From Polytrichum commune (taxonomy: Eukaryota; Streptophyta; Polytrichopsida; Polytrichales; Polytrichaceae), in assembly GCA_950295325.1 (NCBI GenBank), contig OX485809.1:22072001-22136000 (forward strand): DNA of 64,000 nucleotides, written 5' to 3'. Position numbers and translations under genes: made by a program. Within the stretch, counting starts at the first letter, position 1. Every line of letters begins with the position of its first letter. This document shows, piece after piece, positions 46,776 to 58,940 of this stretch. The notes under the pieces were generated by a model that saw only the letters and a list, made by a program, of their open reading frames with translations, was not told the origin of the DNA and did not search any database.

Positions 46776-46948
46776 AGTTGGTTCACACTTCCTGCCAGCA
46801 GGGGCAGGGACATAACTTTGGAGTAGGTATCCTGCTGAATTTGTAGGTTAAAAGCCATGCGAACTCGGCAGGGAGACCTATAAAATCAGCAGGAGGCCTA
46901 CTCCGAAATCATCTCCCTGCGCCTGCCGGCAGGAAGTGTGAACCAACT
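46776..46948. mobile_element. Fold-back MITE
   Basis: Two arms of about 70 bp are nearly perfect inverted copies: AGTTGGTTCACACTTCCTGC at the left, and the reverse complement at the right ending AAGTGTGAACCAACT. Inner parts (GGAGTAGG ... CCTGCTGA) pair as well. The transcript would form a long hairpin, so this is also a candidate source of small RNA. A target duplication is not evident. Confidence 0.8.
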
Positions 46949-47200
46949 GTCGCTTTGTAACTGACAATTACATGCATTATCACTTTATAACTGACAGTTA
47001 CATGCACTCACACTTTACATGAACTCTTGAAGTTCACTTGACTTTGCAACTTCCTGATTGGCCTCTAAATTTGGCATGAAACTTGTTCTGTATGATTTTT
47101 ATTTGTCAAAAGACGATGTTGCAAGGGCTATGCTTCCAGTCCTCTGACGCTGCAAATTATGTCAATATTTGACAACTCCATTGATGATCGTACATACTGT
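46949..47200. repeat. Short tandem repeats before the CACTA terminus
   Basis: Units of about 31 bp with CTTTGTAACTGACAATTACA and TTATAACTGACAGTTACATG occur two to three times at 46950-47012. The remainder is unremarkable. Confidence 0.5.
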
Positions 47201-47855
47201 CACTACAACAGATTGGGTATTTTGTGACTAGGGAAATATGACTGGGGATGACTGGTGACTACATGCAATCACATTTTTCCAGGCCTCGACCTTTGTCGGG
47301 TACGAAATTCAAAAATATGACTCGCAGTCATATTTTTGTGTCGTATTCGGCAAATGTACTGTATACGGCGTATGGGAACGACGAGTGCCTTTATAGGGAA
47401 CGACGGGGAACGTGTATGGTGGACGCCCAGTCATATGTGGCAGTCACATTTTTCTGCGAGTCATATTCTTCAGTCACATTCTGACTAGGACCATTTTTTT
47501 CCTTCTTTTGGGCAGCCCTTGATAATTGAGGCTGCCCTAGACGGGCCTCTTGTGTTTTTGCCCCATGACTCATTATCTAGTATTATGGTGTGGAGTATTT
47601 ATTTAATAATGACAGATATTGGTCAAAATTAAGTACTTTGTGTGTTATAGTATGAACGGCAATGAGAATTGGGAATGGCCCATGTTTATTTATTGAATAA
47701 TTAATTGATTGATGTTTTAGGGAGTATAGTGGGGAAATTGGGGAGGAAATTTGATTTTTACTATTGCCAAGAGACTAATTGAACATGTATATAATTGAAC
47801 TTAAATATATACCCACCTAAGTTTCATTTATACAACTTCTTGCTCGGACGGGAAG

Positions 47856-50800
47856 TCAATCACCGTCCGAGTCGCAGTGCTCGGAGTCATCTACCGATGC
47901 GTCATCCGGTCCCTCTAGACATTCTAATGCCTTGGCAACCACTCCTGGCCCTACTTCCACTGCATCGCCCAATATGGGTGTTTTCGGTACGATATCGTCC
48001 TGAAACGCCGTCACTTGTAATCCGGGAAAATCAGAAGTCCTACCTAGTGCTATGCACTGTACTTCATCCGTTCTTTGTTGTTTGGAGAATACCCGAACCC
48101 CTCTCGGTTCCTTGCGCAAAACAACTTCCCATTCACACTTCGCTACGTTAGGTGCAAAAAAAACTTGTTCGATGTGGAGAGGAAATGCAAATGATTGTGC
48201 TGAGAACGGAATCAGTCTGTTAAAGTTTACAACGGTGAAACCATAGTCGTCGCGCTTCATCGTCGCCCCATCTCCCTTAATGTTTGCAACGACCCAATTG
48301 CAATAGAGGACCACCACCTCGAAGAATCCATAGTCCACAGATAGGATTTCCTCCACCCAACCCACATACTCCAACTCCGCTGCCTTTGGATTTGTGTCCT
48401 TCAGGCCCGAGCGACATAATTGTCGAAATGTTGCGGCCACCCCAGAGTCCATCGTTGTCAATTGCGCATGTGCGCTTCGGACACGGATGTGGTTTCCAAA
48501 CGCATACATGGATCGATACGACTTCGCTGCATCCGATGGAGGTAACATCAAGGCCCTAATGTCTTCTTGTACCTCCTCCGTGCCTTCTTCTATGGCGCGC
48601 ATCACTGCTTTTGGAAACCAAAAGTGGAAATCCTCGTCGCGTAGCTCCGCTGGGTACATTACCCGCGCCTTCCGCTTCTTGCGCCTGTATTCGTGCCGCT
48701 CACATTCCCGCCGTGACATGTCATCCTCGTGTTTCCTGCATTTTGGATACAGCCGAACACATCATTACCCGTGACTTGCTGAAATCACTAAGGGCAGTCA
48801 TATTTGCATACAACAGTAGTCGTACTGTGTCGCGATAACTACAACGAAATGCATATTTTACGACTACATTTTGTGATTGTACTCAGTCATAAATCCCAAA
48901 ATATGACTGACTGCAGTCATATTTTTTTGTCACAAAAGATGTGTTTTGTTGTAGTTCGTATGGTCTGCACTGTTGTTCTAAGAGAGGTGGTGCATTTAAG
49001 GTTCTTCCACTAAAATGTGAACTCACCTCCTCCACTCCTCCAGTGGTGCCGCATTGTTCACCACGAACTCATGTATTCATTGTCGAAGGTCGGATGGGAG
49101 ATGACGCGCCCGCCCACCACCTTCGAGGATCTCATCATACATTGATGGGTCTTCTTTGTCATCCCACACTCTTCGAGTGGTGACTGTATATTCTTGCATA
49201 TACTCCGTACAGAATCCCAATGCCTCTACTATGGCGTAGCCTTCAACCATGCAACCCTCTGGTCGAGTACAGTTTCGGACATACCCTTTTAGAGTCTTCA
49301 GGTACCTCTCGATAGGGTACATCCAACGTGTATGTACGGGTCCACAAATTTCCACTTCCTCCACGAGATGCAGGACCAAATGGCTCATGATGTCAAAAAA
49401 TGATGGCGGGAATTCTTTTTCCAACATACATAGTGCTATGGCCGCTTCACACCTCATCTCCTGTATTGTTGCAAGATCAATGGACTTAGCACACACCCTC
49501 CTGAATACACGGCTCAACATTATTATTGATGTCCGCACTTCCTTTTCCATTGTGCAGCGCACACATAGTGCCAACACTTGCTGCATGAGGACATGGTAGT
49601 CATGGGATTTCAGGCCTTTAATTTGCCCATCCACGTTTACGCGCTTCTTCAACTGTCCCACATAGTGAGTGGGGGTTCGCAGTGCACGCACTTGCTCCAC
49701 AAAGACTTCATGTTCTTCTTTCGTCATAATGTACGAGGATCGAGGTAGAATCACGCTACCGGGTTTTGTTCCTGCTACGGGCCAAAGATGCGGGCGTATA
49801 CCCGCCTCCTTCATGTCCAGACGAACTCCAAGTGTATCTTTCTCTCCAAATATGGTTTTCATCACATTCTCAGCGATGTTTTTCTCACAGTGCATAACAT
49901 CCAACGTGTGTCGAATTAGAAGATCCTGCACAATGACTCGACCCAGTGAGAACTTTTCCGGAGCGAATCACAATATCACTACGTGCAATCATGTCACTGT
50001 ACATGACTACGTCCACTCACATAATACTCATAAACAATATTACTATATGCAATCATGTGACTACGTCCACTCCCTTAATTCTCATAATAAGAAACACGTA
50101 CTTTCCAGTATGGAAGGTCATATAGACATGTCCTCCTCTTCACTTCATGTTCGTGTACGGGGTCTGTCGTCTGCCCAGTTTGGTTTCTGTAGTGTTTTTT
50201 CGTCCACTCTTCTCGCTCGTTCACATATCGCAATTGCTCTCGACCACTCATCCTTCTTGGCGGTGGTCTCATCTCCGGCTGCCCATCAAAATTGGACCTC
50301 GGTCGTCTCCATTGGTGGGTCATTGGCAGTTGTCGTCTATGCCCAAGGTAAACATTTTTTTTCAGCGCTTTGGAACGCCGTGTTGCCACGTTGGGGCCAC
50401 ACACGGGGCAAACCCTATGTCCTTTTGTTACTTGCCCCGAAATCAAACCGTACGCCGGGAAGTCATTCACCGTCCACAAAAGCATGCCATGTAGCTTAAA
50501 TGTTTTCTCTTTGGGGTTTCCTTGCGATCCGTCCAAGCAGTCGATCCCTTTCCAAAGCTCTTGGAGCTCCTCAATCAACGGTGCCATGTACACATCCACA
50601 TTCCTGTCCCTTACACTCTCTTTTCCTGGTATGATTAGCACAAGCATCATGAAGAAGTTTTTGGTCACTAACCAAGGGGGGAGATGGTAGTTTAACATGA
50701 CTACGGGCCAAGTAGAGTGGCTGAGACTTTGGTTCCTAAATGGATTTACGCCATCCAGTGCAAGGCCAAGCCTAACGTTCCGTTCATCTTCCGCAAACCA

Positions 50801-51733
50801 CGGCCACCTATTATTTACGTGGTCCCAAGCCTTCGAGTCCACCACGGACCTCATCACCTTGTCCTTACTTTTCCCACCTACATGCCACTTCATTAGGCCC
50901 GCGATCCGTGTGCAGCTGTACATCCTTCGCAAACGAGGAATCAAAGGAAAATGTCTCAAAACTTTGACTGGAATTGTACTGGAGTTCTCTACAAAGCGCG
51001 ATTTGTGGCATGTTGGGCACTCCGTTGCATTCTCCAATTCTTTCCGAAACAAACAACATCCATCTCTACACGCATGTATTGAGTTGTAGGACAACCCCAA
51101 CTTCATCAACAAGCCTTTCGCCTCGTTAAATGATTTCGGTAGTGTGTTGTCCTTGGGTAAAATTGTCTCCTTCAACAACTCATCCACAAAGTTGTTTGGT
51201 ACAGCGAATGTGGTGCAACACAATAGTATCAAGAGTGTCGATGTGAGACGGTTCAAGGGGCTTCCCTCATACAGTGGAGTTCCAGCTTCGCATAAGAGCT
51301 TCTAGTGGTCTACCCCACTGGGGTCCTCACTATTCATCGTACTCCCTCTTGTTTCCATGGGGTCATTCGTTTCTTCCCTTTCCCCCTTCGTTGTGAAACC
51401 ATCCTTCCCTTCATCGTCTTCAACCAATGCATCCCCGAGTCCCTCATGTATGGTGGCTTCGGTTTCGTGTCCATCAAATTTGAGGCCATCGTACTTGCCA
51501 AAGCACTCTGCCACCATACGTAGAACCTCAACTTGTCCATCGTTTGTGTTAGGGTATGTCTGGCTTCTTTGCCCAGTCCGGGGTGCATGGGAGAACAAGT
51601 CAATCGGGCTGTACTCGTCCTGCAGATAGTGATAAATTTGTGCGCACGTTATATATTTTTGCTTTGGCAGAAACATACGACAAGGACTCATAACAATGAC
51701 GATCATAGAACACGGATTGTATATAACGTGCAC
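47856..51733 (-). pseudogene. CACTA/EnSpm transposase (TNP2/Transposase_21 type) with two in-frame stops
   Basis: Exons run 51733 (perhaps 51619) to 50102, 49925-49027 and 48735-47856. The N-terminal part has DNTLPKSFNEAKGLLMKLGL and IHACRDGCCLFRKE. It continues with a CPTC zinc motif, LGLALDGVNPF, FPAYGLISG, CPVCGP and YLGHRRQLP. The second exon starts RHTLDVMHCEKN (DUF4218-like), and the last is DUF4216-like (MYAFGNHIRV) with an acidic end. A TAG at 51302-51304 and a TGA at 49077-49079 interrupt otherwise continuous frames; the second stands where the sister copy has Trp (DQDWCHTHV). Otherwise this is the most complete transposase of the three copies. It could supply nothing without readthrough. 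Confidence 0.88.
48837..48956. mobile_element. 120-bp MITE inside a transposase intron
   Basis: The ends are AACTACAACGAAA and TTTTGTTGTAGTT, an inverted repeat of 13 bp with one mismatch. They resemble the CACTACAACA end of the surrounding CACTA element. Internal motifs AGTCATAAAT and ATGACTGACTGCAGTCATAT repeat its subterminal motifs. It lies in the intron between the last two transposase exons. Confidence 0.65.
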
Positions 51734-52148
51734 ATATTATATACAAATGTATAAAAATGACAAGGAGCAATCACAAGTAACATTGTATCACATGGATGAG
51801 TCATAAATTTGTGACTTCTGTGTTACATGATTCTGTCATAAAATGAACAATGTATCTAACGTGGGGCAATCATGAAACGCCGAATATAACATGAACGTGT
51901 AACATGCGTGGGGGGGGGGATGTTCATCGATTATGAAGACAAGAGTGTGTTAGGTAAAAGAAATTGAATGCACCATACAAATACAAGCATTGGATGTAAA
52001 AAAATGGTCATGTTCCACGTACACATGTATACCGTGGTCTGGACATGTATACAAAATTTTGTCAAAACAAAATATGACTTCGTGTAGTCATGTTAGTGAA
52101 CACATGGCACACTTTAGTCATTCCGAATATGGACTAATGGGTGTCAGC

Positions 52149-52688
52149 CTACAATGCGGTGTGCGGGTTCAAAGAGTAATGTGCATACAACTCTTCTCCG
52201 ACCAAAATGTCCTTTGTGGCCATGGTGATTACATACCCCCATTCCTGTTTGTTCCAGGGTTTTGGCAACATGCGAAATTCCCACACCACATTTCCTATTT
52301 TTTTGCGTCCTATGGAACTATTTATGAAGCCTGCGACATTCCCTTTCATTACATCTCCATCGATGTACAAGTCCGGCTCAACTTGCATCGAATATGACTT
52401 CACTCGAGGTTGTGCCTTCTTCAAAGCACTGTATTCTCCCTTGGTGTATTGTGGTCCTACGAATGGAAGCAGTTCCTCTCCCTCTTTGGCGGGTTGAAGT
52501 GCAAAGAGACCCCAGCCCATGAATGGGAAGTTGGACACCCTTACTTCCCATTCTCTATTCCAGTATGAAAACTTTATAAGTTTTGGGATGGGCCCGTCAC
52601 ACCACTGTCCGTCATACACGTTTGACCCCCATGTCTGCAAGGCTCGTACTCTTGCAGACGCAGTGTTTGGCATTGACTGTGAATGCAT
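52149..52688 (-). CDS. SET-domain protein
   Basis: The product is 179 aa from the Met used here; the open frame extends upstream to an acceptor-like site near 52760. SET landmarks are in order: GWGLFAL (residues 58-64, the GxG motif), LYIDGDVMKGNVAGFINSS (108-125, in the place of the R-F-x-N-H-S knot motif, with Ser for His), and ATKDILVGEELYAHYS (157-172, the I-x-x-GEEL-x-x-Y motif). SET domains transfer methyl groups from AdoMet to lysine, mostly on histones. No pre-SET or post-SET cysteine clusters are seen. It lies upstream of the CACTA transposase on the same strand, so it may be cargo of that element or a host gene fragment. The frame is intact. Confidence 0.75.
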   Translation of the reverse strand: MHSQSMPNTASARVRALQTWGSNVYDGQWCDGPIPKLIKFSYWNREWEVRVSNFPFMGWGLFALQPAKEGEELLPFVGPQYTKGEYSALKKAQPRVKSYSMQVEPDLYIDGDVMKGNVAGFINSSIGRKKIGNVVWEFRMLPKPWNKQEWGYVITMATKDILVGEELYAHYSLNPHTAL

Positions 52689-53489
52689 TTCGTGTCCTCC
52701 TAGAAACTTTCTCAGGGATGTCTTGCAAGCAGCTTTTACAATGGGTCTCCATTGGGCCTACAAAATTCATGTACACAAAGATGAAAACTCGCTCAAAGCA
52801 GGACCACCCGCTGACGCTCATTCACAAGTCGTTTCATGGAATGACTCACCAAGATAGAGGCTGTAAACACGGGGTCCCTTTTTTTGCTGCGAAGATGCTT
52901 TCGAATTGTGGCTCGATCGAGGACGAGACTTGTATGTGAGCGGTGAGCGAAGAGCGGAGAACGGAGAGTGGCGATTTGGAGAGCGGAGAGCAGAAATGGT
53001 GTAAAAATAGGAAAGATTCTATATTAAATTTAGAATTTCCTTAAAATAGTACAAGAATATACTTAGAATATTCCAGATTATGCCAGAAATAGAAACAATT
53101 TGGGACCTATTTCCGTGGAATGTGTAGGCACTAAATAAAATAAATGCCTTGAATTTGAAATGGTCTGATTTAGTTTGGGAACCGTGAAGTGCAAAAATGA
53201 TAGTAAAATTGTGATATAATAAATAAGTAGATGATGAAAACCAAGGATGATCCCAAGATGTATAGAGACACATGATACAGTTGAGTATTGTAATCCAACA
53301 TTTTGAGTTGAATAAAAATAATCCATGCGATTGTATTTATTATATTATTGAGCTGACAATCTTAAATTATTCAATGAAAATCTTATATCACTTAGTCTAT
53401 GTCGTACTCGATTAGAAACATGGATGAATAGGCACTACTTCATCGATCTATCATGTTGATGGGAGAAAGGGACACTCCTAGAGTAAATC

Positions 53490-56400
53490 CTAGGTCCGAT
53501 CTAAAGGGTGAGTTAAAATTCCACTCTCGAGAATTACTTTGACCTCGTTGAAGCTGAAGGTTGGCGCGTGGATGAAAAGGTCTACATCAGGATTGCGATG
53601 GCAGACCTTTAAAAGAATATAGTAAACATGCTTGCAATACGAGAATTGACTCCGCCCTCGAAAGTTGGTCATTGTCTTCTTGAACGCAGGGCATGTGCAA
53701 CCCGGGAGGGAACTGATGGTGATATGGTATTGTGTCACATCGGGTGGCATCATCGAGTCTAGCGCAATGATGCAACCATGGCCAGGGTGAGGAATCATCG
53801 TGACCGAGCGGAGTTGAGCTTTGAGGGAATCCGAAGAGCCCATGGATAGCCGCTGCTGAGGGTTTGGACGGGTTGCGGTGCGCTTAACGAGCTTCCCTTC
53901 TCTCTTCCCAGGATACCTGTCCGCATCTGCTGGCACCGGCACGGAGTCTAGATTTGCCGGAGACGGTGCAGTGGAAAAGAGCCTTCTGGGTGAGACTGGC
54001 ACTTTCTGCGGCAGTTGGAATCCGGCCGCCTCGAGGGCCAGGATCTCACATTGCTTGAGGTTAGTGCCAAGTTTCACTGGCCAAACATCCGGAATGCTTG
54101 GTCTCTCCTGTTCCGCAGAGTATTGAACAACCCATTTGCGCCTGCTACCCTTAACGCACCTATGGATATCATCTGAGCAGAAGAAAAACTCTGTGGTCTC
54201 TTTCACATTCCTCCTAGTGCTGTGCCATAGACCGGTGTACGTAGGGGCAGGGGTTGATTTTGCACCCCTTACGATTCTCTCAGTACACTTCTTTTTGGTG
54301 ACAGCTCTCTGTGCCCAACAACATTTGGCAGAAGTCTTTGGCAACCGAGCGATGTGCCACTCCTTCACGTTCACCCTAGTCTCCTCGACGGCAGTGACGT
54401 GGCTGATCTGTCCCTCGGGGATGTGGGACGGGACGACATTGTCGGCATATGGCGCCATGGGTGCAACTTCCGGGACATTGGAATCATCCTCTTCAATAAT
54501 TATGGGCATGTTAGTGGAACGAGTCCGGACAGCCCTACCAGAGCCACGGGGATATGAGAAGTTGACCTTATCAGGTCTGTGCGACTCCTCTTCTGCTCCA
54601 AGAGGTAGATCTGCTTTCCGTTTCGTGGACCCGAATACCTCTTCCCCAGCCATGCAAGGCACCCGGGTACAGAACTCTTCTGCTCCAGGCATGTCCATCA
54701 TGGGGTCTTCGAGGACTAAAGGATTACCCGTTTGCTTCGCCCTGCGCTCTGCCAATCTTAGCTTGAGCTCTTTCTTTGTAGGGCCTGTACCGCCGACATC
54801 ACCTTTCAGGAACTGGTAGTAATTGACAACCTGTAGGAAGCCTCGAACGAAGTCGTCCACGGTAGCAACATAGAGGTCGCCGCCGCTATTTCCAGATGCT
54901 TGAAGCCACTTGTTGTGTATTGATTCGGCGAGATTACATGAAGGCATTTCTGCTAGTTCTCCTTCTGTAAATTTCTGCGTGCACATAGTGGAAGCAATTA
55001 TAAATTGGAGAAGAGTTGTGAAAATTATAGTGAAAGAAAAAAAAAACAACAAGTTTTGGGACAACATACCCCGGTCATGAAGCCTCCCCATTGGCGATAA
55101 CGGAAATGCCAGAATGCAAGCCAGAGCTCCAGTTTGTCAAGTGCCTTCTCTATCACTGCCCCAGCGGATACCCACCATGCACGTAGCCCGTGGTACAGGT
55201 TTTCCGCTTCGTCCATGGTCCTCGCGGTCCTATATTGGTGGCACATCTTCTTGTGCTGCTCCCAGAGTTCTTCGGGAATGTATTTCTCGGTATACTTAAC
55301 CATAGATTGGGTCCAATGAAACTGACAGGTTCTCTCCCGGTCATCCATGCGGTCCTCCTTCTTCCCGTTGCCATATATGACCCGAACTGCATTCCAATTG
55401 GCCTGGGCGCTGTCGGCCATGAAACCCTTGAAGTTGATATCGACAACACCATTCCTCTCCATCACAGCATTGAGATTCTTCCAAAAAACGATCTGGGCAT
55501 CACAGTCCTCCGATTGCATGTCACAACTTGCAATGGTCATGACACGACAATACGTGGAGTCATACACGTGGCATGCCATTGTGGTCCATTGTCTAACCCG
55601 TTTCACATGGTCGAACATCATCCAAGCATTCTCCAGATCTTCGCCGAGCTGCATACGCTTCACCAAGTCTACCCCACTACCAGGCCCGACTTCCGACATC
55701 TTGAAGACAAAAACCTTGTCAAGATCAGCCCCTTGACCAGGGAATTTGTTCTCCTGAACAAAGGCCCATAAACTGATTCCACGGAGTTTGGTGATAGAGT
55801 CCATGACACCATACCTTCTGAGGTATTGGAAGCTCATGACCTTGTTGCGGATGTTCGGGGAAGCCATGTCCTTGCACCGGTCGAATACAGGAACAAGTTC
55901 TTCCAGAGTGAGTTTCTTTGGTGGCGCGTCATCGGATTGAAGAAGATAGTTGCCAATTAGAACTTTGCTAGCCTCCAACACAAGTGCACTCTTGGTAGCC
56001 TGAGGAGTCTTCTCGATTTGTTCTTCAATTAGGCCACTGATCTCAGCCTTAGTGTCTCTGTAGTCGCCCACCTTGACAGGGTGATCGTGAGTTCCAATGT
56101 GGATGCACGCTCTTGTGTGGTTGTTTTTGCCAGCAACATAATAAATTTTCGCTCCACATGTAGCAATACATGTTGGGGGTTCTTTACATACCTTGCAAAC
56201 AAGCGTAGAGTCAGGTGGGGGCGCTTGATCCACTACAAAGGCTTGGAGGGTACAACCTTCAAACTCTGTCTCGTTGACTTCGAAAATACGAGGTCGGCGG
56301 ATCAAATATTCGCACTCCTTGTTGTTGCAACGCAGGTGTCCAACGCAGGCGGAAGAACGGAAGGACAAACCAAAGTCGTTTGTGATGTTGGTGGTGATGG

Positions 56401-57175
56401 TCTTCGTCCACACATGGCCGTCGTAACGCTTGTCCATTCCCTGCATTGACTTGGCCTGTGACCGTGCGGCCGTGTCACCAGCGGGTGGCAACTCAAATAT
56501 GACGACACCATCGAACACAACAGGAAGGTACTCTACTCTCTCGTGTCTAATCACTGAGTAATCTAATTTTTTTAGAATATTTTTTTTTCCCGGCCTTCCT
56601 GCAAGTTGTTTTAGCAATGGAAATATGCTAACAGTCTCTTGGGACAAAGGATATACTTTAGGAGCATTCCCACTAACTATAACCTGAGGCGGGGGCTTGG
56701 TGGGACTGCCCTCTTCATCTGAAGAAAGTGTAATTACAGATTGAACTCTAACATTTTCTACAATTGGCGTGTCGAGACCGGGCTCGAGCTTGACCTTCAC
56801 ATCACGTGGCAGAGGAGTTTGAATGGTGCACATAGAGGAATTACGAGGAGTGAGGATCTCAGTAGACGCAACCATCTGAGAATCAGTGAGGCTATACACT
56901 CGGTAACTACCTGGAGGAAGACTCCAAAACAAGTTATTGTTCTCATCTCGCTGCGATACCCGACCAAGGGTGTATGTAAGTTCTGACGTGACAACATCAA
57001 AAATATCCTCGTCAACAATAATAGTATCCTCTCTGAAGCCGAACCGAATACTCAGACGTTGGGACGTCACGTAAGCTAGACCGTCCTCTTGCATCCGAAA
57101 GGTAATTGGGACTCTCACACCATCTGCATAGAGGACAGCCAACCCCAAGTCTCCAATAGCAGGAATATGAGCCAT
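53490..57175 (-). CDS. MULE transposase with C-terminal SWIM zinc finger, copy 2
   Basis: Exons 57175-55070 and 54974-53490 are joined by a 95-bp intron at the same position as in copy 1 (FMTG/KFTE). The product is about 1196 aa. The start at 57175 (MAHIPAIGD) was chosen because similarity to copy 1 begins there. The core reads VYDSTYCRVM, GFMADSAQANWNAV and CQFHWTQSM. The SWIM finger is CTCPAF followed by CKH near the C-terminus. The second exon is very close to copy 1, while the N-terminal third has diverged much more. No stop interrupts either exon, so two potentially active transposases of one family lie within about 50 kb. Confidence 0.85.
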
Positions 57176-57703
57176 GATGAGGGGAATGAGCCCTTGCGGC
57201 AAGATGGAAATATGAAAGAGGATTCTAAACATTGTGGGCCATCTATATATTACAAATGGGCTGCCAACGACAATGACATGATCCACATGATGGATGAACT
57301 CTGAACGAAAGCTTCACTAATATTTTCAATATGGAAACAGCCGCCCTTGGGTCTAAAAGTGATGGGTAACGCTGTCACGATATATATAAGTACAGCGTGC
57401 AAGTCATGGTAGACATTCTACTCGACAAGCAATTAAATTTGATTATTTGGCGCCGACTTAAAGCATGATTCATAACTAGGTCTAGAGATAGACTTGACGT
57501 TTCAAGACAGGAATAGAACGAATGACAAAGACCCAATTGGGCATTAAATATAGGACTGTCCCTCGTGCGAACATTTGTATAAGATCTCGTGATACTCAGC
57601 TCCTTTGTTTTAGAATCATAAGTTATGGACTCTCGAGTGCCGTAAGATGTGTTCGGTTCAAGGGAGGATTTTGGGAATGTTGGAGTAGACATGCTCTGGA
57701 AGG

Positions 57704-57913
57704 GTGATACCTGACATGCAAAATCATATCAAGAGAAGGAAAAAGAGAGGGAAGTTGTATTTCAGTAGCACTAAGGCATTGCAGACAAGTAGAATGGGAA
57801 GGAAGAAGGCACAACACGAAAGATACGAGACAAATGGAATTAACAAAGTTTCCCTCCCAAACGTAGAACATCTTGCCAGAAAGGTGTGTAAGGTAAGGGT
57901 CAATTTGAATTAA
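57704..57913 (+). CDS. Small basic bZIP-like frame, equivalent of 6526
   Basis: It reads IKRRKKRGKLYFSSTKALQT, then SRMGRKKAQHERY, and lies divergent to the transposase at 0.5 kb, the same relative place as the frame in copy 1. A basic block, an FSS-x-K motif and an S-R-M-x-R core are shared. A donor-like GTAAGG follows at 57892. It is shorter and more diverged than the other two frames, so it may be decaying. Confidence 0.4.
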   Translation: MIPDMQNHIKRRKKRGKLYFSSTKALQTSRMGRKKAQHERYETNGINKVSLPNVEHLARKVCKVRVNLN

Positions 57914-58529
57914 AATTGAAAATGCAGTGGAGCAGTTACTTAAGTTAGTCATGATCATATGCCAATCCAAATTAGATATATTAATAACAAACATGAGGCT
58001 GGATGCCAAGTGACGTACTTATAAATACACCAGAGACCACGTGAACCATTTAGTGGATATAAGGGACACCCTAAAGTAAAGTGTTTCTTTTGGAGTGGAG
58101 GATTGAAATGGGCAAGGGAAGAGCATTAACCTTTAAGGAGAAGCTAGAATAAGTTAGTTTAGTTGGAAGAGTATCGTCAAGGTATGGCTATACAGAATAT
58201 TTCTTCCAATTAGTTTAGTTTGAATTATGTATTATCATTTGTACTATCATTTTTATTTTTATAAAACATGATATTCTTCATTTTTAGATTACTTCTGGAT
58301 TACTTCTATAAATGTTATTAGACATCCGTGTCCATTCTTTTAATGTTCATTTTTATGATTCCTTATATGTTTATAGCAACTTGACTGTAATCAAAACATA
58401 TCGACATTATGTGAAAAAGATTATGGGATGGAATATTAGTGTGGATGTAATATAGGCGAGACACATACATTGATAGAGTGATGTTCACATAGGAGATAAG
58501 TGTAGAATTTGTGAAGCCGGTTCAGTTAC

Positions 58530-58835
58530 ATGACAGGGTCCTCGCCGATAGAGTTAGTGAAACCAAAGGCGAAGAGGAGGAGGAAGGCACTTTTCTCAAG
58601 CAGGAAGCAATTAAGGGCATCTAGGATGAGACAACCGAAACAACGATATGATAGCTTAAACAGCACAGTCAAGGCATTGGAATTCTCCCCAGACCGCACA
58701 CGGTCAAGGTCTCGTATACGGAGAAGCCAGACTCACAGTGGTGAAGACATTGCTAGCAAGGAAGCTGGAGTGGGTACGACCAGACAAGTGGAGATATCAC
58801 ATGATCTATCGAGAATTTGCGAGACCCAGGTATGA
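58530..58835 (+). CDS. Small basic bZIP-like frame, second copy in this element
   Basis: From MTGSSPIELVKPKAKRRRKA it continues with LFSSRKQLRASRMRQPKQRY and DSLNSTVKALE. Compared with plant bZIP proteins, RKQLRASRMR lies where the basic region is and L-x-x-x-V-x-x-LE follows as the first zipper turn. The invariant Asn is absent and only about one heptad is visible. It resembles the frame at 6526 more than it resembles its neighbour at 57704, so it may be the better-preserved duplicate. Function unknown; a DNA-binding accessory protein of the transposon is one possibility. Confidence 0.5.
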   Translation: MTGSSPIELVKPKAKRRRKALFSSRKQLRASRMRQPKQRYDSLNSTVKALEFSPDRTRSRSRIRRSQTHSGEDIASKEAGVGTTRQVEISHDLSRICETQV

Positions 58836-58940
58836 ACCTCAAGTCGATGTTAACATATATGCACTAGAAATTAGGGGTTGTATTCGTGAGCTAGAGAAGG
58901 CAACAAGTGTGGGCCCGTTGAAGCACTCGACATCACAATG

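Larger units (their letters stand above)
47201..52926 (-). mobile_element. CACTA/EnSpm element, second copy
   Basis: The left (3') terminus is CACTACAACAGATTGGGTAT at 47201. Repeated motifs of the type AGTCATATTTTT and ATGACTG follow in the subterminal zone (47235-47490), as expected for CACTA elements. The transposase on the minus strand ends at 47856. The matching TGTAGTG terminus on the right was not found before MULE copy 2 begins at about 52927, so the right edge given is only the limit of continuous sequence. The MULE may have inserted into this element. Confidence 0.7.
52927..58940 (-). mobile_element. MULE-like DNA transposon, copy 2
   Basis: This has the same layout as copy 1: GAGCGG-rich terminal zone at 52927-52995, 3' non-coding part, a two-exon transposase on the minus strand and a divergent basic small frame. 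It differs in having a second basic frame at 58530. The right edge is uncertain; no inverted end was recognised, and the sequence changes character near 58940. The left edge abuts the SET-gene region. Confidence 0.65.
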
